A stretch of DNA of 8,972 nt from Deltaproteobacteria bacterium (GTDB lineage: Bacteria > Desulfobacterota > DSM-4660 > Desulfatiglandales > Desulfatiglandaceae), in the NCBI GenBank assembly GCA_013349725.1, contig DUZB01000162.1, positions 1-8,972 of the forward strand, read 5' to 3'. Shown here piece after piece: positions 6,472 through 8,972 of the stretch. Both the position numbers and the translations under genes were made by a program. A model generated the notes under the pieces. It did no database searches, had not been told where the DNA came from, and saw only the letters and a program-made list of their open reading frames with translations. Each line of letters begins with the position of its first letter. Position 1 is the stretch's first letter.

Positions 6472-7614
6472 CTAATCAAACATGGCAATGAACATGCCGG
6501 CGGCTGCCGCGGAACCGATAACACCGGCCAGGTTTGGTCCTACGGCATGCATGAGCAGATGGTTTGTCCGATCATATTTGAGACCTTCCATTTGGGAAAC
6601 CCTCGCGGCCATGGGGACTGCGGAAACCCCGGCCGCACCGATAATGGGATTCATCTTTTCTTTTAGAAAAAGATTCATGATTTTGACCGTTAGAATGCCC
6701 CCAACGGTACAAACGGCAAAATCAAGGAGTCCGAGGCTGAATATGAAAAGAGGTTTCCAGCTCAAGAAATTGTTCGCCTGCATGGTTGCCCCCACCGATA
6801 CACCCAGAAAGATTGTGACAATGTTCATGAGCGGCCCTTGGGCAGACTCGGTCAGCCGGCCGACAACCCCGCTTTCCTTCATGAGGTTCCCAAGCATGAA
6901 CATGCCGATCAAAGGAATAACCGAAGGCACGAGCAGGGCAATGATGCCTGAGGATATCAGAGGAAAGAGGATCTTTTCCTGCCGGGAAACCGGGCGAAGC
7001 TGGCGCATTCGAATCTTTCGTTCTTTCATGTTTGTCATCATACGGATGATCGGCGGCTGGATGAGGGGGACCATGGCCATGTAGGAGTATGCTGCCAGGG
7101 CATTTGGACCTAACAATTGAGGCGCCAGATGCTGTGTCAGATAGATGGTCGTAGGACCGTCAGCCCCGCCGATAATGCTGACGGATGCGGCCTCTTTCAA
7201 CGTGAAGCCAACCAGGACCGTACCCGTAAAGGTGATAAAGACGCCAAGCTGCGCGCCGGCGCCGACGAGCAATGTCTTGGGATTGGCAATGAGTGGTCCA
7301 AAGTCGGTCATGGCGCCCAGGCCCAGGAAAATGACACAGGGAATGATTTCCCATTGCAACCCATATTTATAAAAAAACATGAGCAGTTGCGCATGGCCGT
7401 CGGAGTAACCCATGAGGGGTACGAGGGGGAAGTTGACAATGAAAATGCCAAAACCGATGGGGAGCAAAAGGAGCGGCTCAAATTTTTTGGCAATGGCCAG
7501 ATAAATGAACAGGCTGCCTACGCCCCACATGATGACGATGTTCCACTGCAAATGGAGCAAACCGGTCGTTTGCAGGGTTCCGTATAACAGGTCGAGGATT
7601 TCGTTGACTGTCAT
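6472..7614 (-). CDS. mmdB: Sodium-ion-translocating decarboxylase beta subunit
   Basis: This polytopic inner-membrane subunit decarboxylates carboxybiotin and couples it to Na+ export (OadB/MmdB/GcdB family). The 380-residue product is hydrophobic throughout and near the family's usual length. The signature GGADGPT (149-155) carries Asp152, equivalent to the Na+-binding Asp203 of Klebsiella OadB. The segment NPIIGAAGVSAVPMAAR holds Asn322, Ser331 and Arg338, spaced exactly as the functional Asn373, Ser382 and Arg389 of that enzyme. GPNLAGVIGSA follows near the C-terminus. The ATG at 7614 (MTVNEILDLLYGT) is chosen as the family-like start; its GGAG lies 11 bases upstream, rather far. The frame stays open to 7749, but the upstream residues look non-coding. 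The gene is on the opposite strand to mmdA and mmdC, and the unrecognised 155-residue gene follows it. The methylmalonyl-CoA substrate is inferred from the mutase and carboxyltransferase neighbours. Confidence 0.93.
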   Translation of the reverse strand: MTVNEILDLLYGTLQTTGLLHLQWNIVIMWGVGSLFIYLAIAKKFEPLLLLPIGFGIFIVNFPLVPLMGYSDGHAQLLMFFYKYGLQWEIIPCVIFLGLGAMTDFGPLIANPKTLLVGAGAQLGVFITFTGTVLVGFTLKEAASVSIIGGADGPTTIYLTQHLAPQLLGPNALAAYSYMAMVPLIQPPIIRMMTNMKERKIRMRQLRPVSRQEKILFPLISSGIIALLVPSVIPLIGMFMLGNLMKESGVVGRLTESAQGPLMNIVTIFLGVSVGATMQANNFLSWKPLFIFSLGLLDFAVCTVGGILTVKIMNLFLKEKMNPIIGAAGVSAVPMAARVSQMEGLKYDRTNHLLMHAVGPNLAGVIGSAAAAGMFIAMFD

Positions 7615-7699
7615 GATGCAAATAGCTCCACAAAAGTTTAATGTGATGAATCTGCGATATGGTTGCCGACAATACCCCCCCCATATCGGAAAAGCGGAT

Positions 7700-7731
7700 G
7701 TAGCTGTAATATGGCTACGATGCTTTGTCAA
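7700..7731 (-). promoter_or_regulatory. Candidate mmdB promoter with a palindrome between its boxes
   Basis: On the minus strand, TTGACA (7731-7726) is followed after 17 bases by a weak TACAGC (7708-7703). A small inverted repeat, GTAGC (7700-7704) and GCTAC (7714-7718), overlaps this spacer and -10 region and could be an operator. The -35 is perfect; the -10 matches only 3 of 6 positions. It leaves a leader of about 80 bases before mmdB, with no reading frame. Confidence 0.35.
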
Positions 7732-7754
7732 GGAGTAAATATCATTCACAAAAA

Positions 7755-7788
7755 ATGTTTGACATGTTCGACCGTATTGAAATATCTT
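7755..7788 (+). promoter_or_regulatory. Candidate mutase promoter, back to back with that of mmdB
   Basis: TTGACA (7759-7764), an 18-base spacer and TATCTT (7783-7788, 4 of 6) would start transcription near 7795, about 115 bases before the mutase. Its -35 faces away from the mmdB -35 with only 27 bases between them. A tandem 9-base repeat with one mismatch, ATGTTTGAC (7755-7763) and ATGTTCGAC (7764-7772), covers the -35. An AAGGAG at 7730-7735 has no suitable start after it. Confidence 0.35.
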
Positions 7789-7857
7789 TCAAGGTCGCAA
7801 TAAAGAATTTTGTTCAGATAGCCGGAGCTCATGTAGATGAAAATAGATTGAAAACAT

Positions 7858-7886
7858 CGGCGGAAAAGAGGTTGCTTCCATCGCCG
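7858..7886 (+). other. Small hairpin in the mutase leader, before the ribosome site
   Basis: CGGC-GGAA (7858-7865) pairs with TTCC (7876-7879) and GCCG (7883-7886), with ATC bulged and a 10-base loop. It ends 14 bases before AGGAGG (7901-7906). There is no T-run, so it is not a terminator. No B12-box sequence of a cobalamin riboswitch is seen in this leader. Confidence 0.25.
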
Positions 7887-7911
7887 GTACAAATCCTGTC
7901 AGGAGGATGTT

Positions 7912-8972
7912 ATGTCAGAAAAAAAGGTTCATGAGGTTTTGCAGAAAGTTTTTACGGAGTGGTTTGAAGGGGTTGAAAAGAACATGTCCAGGCGCCCTGA
8001 AAGAAAACCTGAATTTGTAAATACTTCCGGTATCCCCGTCAGTCGCATCTATTCTCCTCTCGACCTGGAGGGAGATGATTACCTGGAAGAGGTTGGATTT
8101 CCGGGGGAATACCCCTATACCAGAGGGGTTCAACCAACCATGTACAGGGGTCGATACTGGACCATGCGCCAATATGCGGGTTTTGCTACTGCAAAAGAAT
8201 CCAACAACCGATACCGGTTTTTGCTGGATCAGGGCCAGACAGGATTGTCCGTGGCTTTTGATCTCCCCACGCAGATCGGGTACGATTCGGACAATGAAAT
8301 GGCCATTGGAGAGGTGGGGAAGGTGGGAGTGGCCATTGATTCTCTGAGGGATATGGAAATCCTTTTTGATCAGATTCCCCTCGACAAGGTCAGCACCTCC
8401 ATGACCATCAATGCGCCGGCCGCGGTATTGCTTGCCATGTATATGGCCGTTGGTGAAAAGCAGGGGGTTTCGGCCGACAAGCTGCGAGGCACGATTCAAA
8501 ACGATATCCTGAAAGAATATTCTTCGAGAGGGACGTATATCTTTCCGCCAAAACCTTCCATGAGAATCATTACCGATATCTTTTCTTTCTGTGCGGAAAA
8601 GGTTCCTCTCTGGAATACCATCAGTATCAGCGGGTACCATATCCGGGAAGCAGGTTCTACTGCGGTCCAGGAAGTGGCTTTTACGCTGGCAAACGGGATG
8701 GCTTACGTAAAGGCGGCACTTGAGGCTGGTCTGGATGTGGATGCTTTCGGTCCGAGGCTCTCTTTTTTCTTTAATGCGCATCTTGATTTTCTGGAAGAGA
8801 TTTCCAAATACCGTGCTGCTCGAAGGTTGTGGGCGAATATCATGAAGGAGCGTTTTGGCGCCAAAGATCCCAGATCCATGATGATCCGTTTCCATACCCA
8901 GACGGCAGGCTGCACCCTCACCGCGCAACAGCCCAAAAACAATATTGTGCGTGTCGCATTCCAGGCGCTTTC
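7912..8972 (+). CDS. mcmA: Methylmalonyl-CoA mutase, large (catalytic) subunit, N-terminal part, cut by the window end
   Basis: This B12-dependent enzyme interconverts (R)-methylmalonyl-CoA and succinyl-CoA. The first 353 codons are present and the frame is open to the window end. ATG 7912 has AGGAGG (7901-7906) five bases upstream. The fragment covers the substrate-binding TIM barrel: [12 protein letters not shown] (70-81), [13 protein letters not shown] (86-98), [18 protein letters not shown] (111-128), [11 protein letters not shown] (193-203), [11 protein letters not shown] (238-248) and [16 protein letters not shown] (333-348). Tyr88, Arg218 (in PSMR) and His243 match residues that distinguish methylmalonyl-CoA mutase from isobutyryl-CoA-type mutases. 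The GCTLTAQQ form is common in archaeal and syntroph-type two-subunit enzymes, so the B12-binding domain may be a separate gene downstream; this cannot be seen here. It is divergent from mmdB and shares the methylmalonyl-CoA pathway with mmdA, mmdB and mmdC. Confidence 0.95.
   Translation, partial: MSEKKVHEVLQKVFTEWFEGVEKNMSRRPERKPEFVNTSGIPVSRIYSPLDLEGDDYLEEVGFPGEYPYTRGVQPTMYRGRYWTMRQYAGFATAKESNNRYRFLLDQGQTGLSVAFDLPTQIGYDSDNEMAIGEVGKVGVAIDSLRDMEILFDQIPLDKVSTSMTINAPAAVLLAMYMAVGEKQGVSADKLRGTIQNDILKEYSSRGTYIFPPKPSMRIITDIFSFCAEKVPLWNTISISGYHIREAGSTAVQEVAFTLANGMAYVKAALEAGLDVDAFGPRLSFFFNAHLDFLEEISKYRAARRLWANIMKERFGAKDPRSMMIRFHTQTAGCTLTAQQPKNNIVRVAFQAL

Noticed and set aside
6482..7587. Long plus-strand reading frames opposite mmdB
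   Set aside because: They are antisense shadows of a clearly conserved membrane protein gene, with no ribosome sites and no recognisable protein features.
7789..7911. Cobalamin riboswitch ahead of the B12-dependent mutase
   Set aside because: No B12-box-like sequence or extended multi-stem fold was found, and the leader of about 120 bases is too short for the full element. Riboswitches also usually control B12 synthesis or transport rather than the mutase.
7725..7934. Plus-strand reading frame of about 60-69 codons between mmdB and the mutase (MFDMFDRIEIS...)
   Set aside because: It has no ribosome site before its ATG, overlaps the mutase start out of frame by 23 bases, and contains the candidate mutase promoter. 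It resembles no known protein and is better read as leader DNA.
7915..8928. 337-codon minus-strand frame opposite the mutase
   Set aside because: The plus strand encodes an unmistakable methylmalonyl-CoA mutase with all family motifs; the reverse frame is rich in Arg/His/Ser and has no family features.

Overview
The window reads as chromosomal DNA of a Gram-negative anaerobe. Desulfobacterota, in particular a Syntrophus/Smithella/Syntrophobacter-like lineage, is my best guess. The grounds are a secreted porin-like protein, a type IV pilus assembly gene paired with a PilS-type kinase, and a sodium-pump type methylmalonyl-CoA decarboxylase gene set beside a methylmalonyl-CoA mutase. The taxonomic placement is inference from gene content, not from a marker gene.

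Left part (1-3584), all on the minus strand. Reading right to left there is pilC (inner-membrane platform protein of type IV pili), then pilS (membrane-bound sensor histidine kinase of the NtrB/PilS type), which starts inside the end of pilC. An intergenic stretch of about 380 bases follows, with a GTGGGAACC-type hairpin and the putative promoter and leader of the next gene. Last is the first 52 codons of a secreted, probably outer-membrane protein that leaves the window at base 1. The usual neighbours pilB, pilT and pilR are not present.

Middle part (3585-5940), plus strand. A promoter region divergent from pilC drives a 70-residue stand-alone biotin carrier protein (mmdC-like). A 257-base spacer with hairpins and a possible internal promoter follows, then a 516-residue biotin-dependent carboxyltransferase (mmdA/pccB family). 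A strong intrinsic terminator closes this unit.

Right part (5955-8972). On the minus strand lie mmdB (the sodium-pumping membrane decarboxylase subunit) and, 49 bases downstream, an unrecognised 155-residue protein. It has a signal peptide, a small periplasmic domain and one C-terminal membrane helix. Divergent from mmdB on the plus strand is the first 353 codons of methylmalonyl-CoA mutase, cut by the window end.

Together, mutase + carboxyltransferase + biotin carrier + beta subunit form the core of the succinyl-CoA / methylmalonyl-CoA / propionyl-CoA route. Decarboxylation of methylmalonyl-CoA is coupled to Na+ export (or, run backwards, propionyl-CoA carboxylation is paid for by Na+ influx). 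No biotin carboxylase is seen, which favours the decarboxylase reading over an ATP-dependent propionyl-CoA carboxylase. The least explained item is the 155-residue membrane protein, which sits where the small anchor subunit (MmdD/OadG) would be expected.
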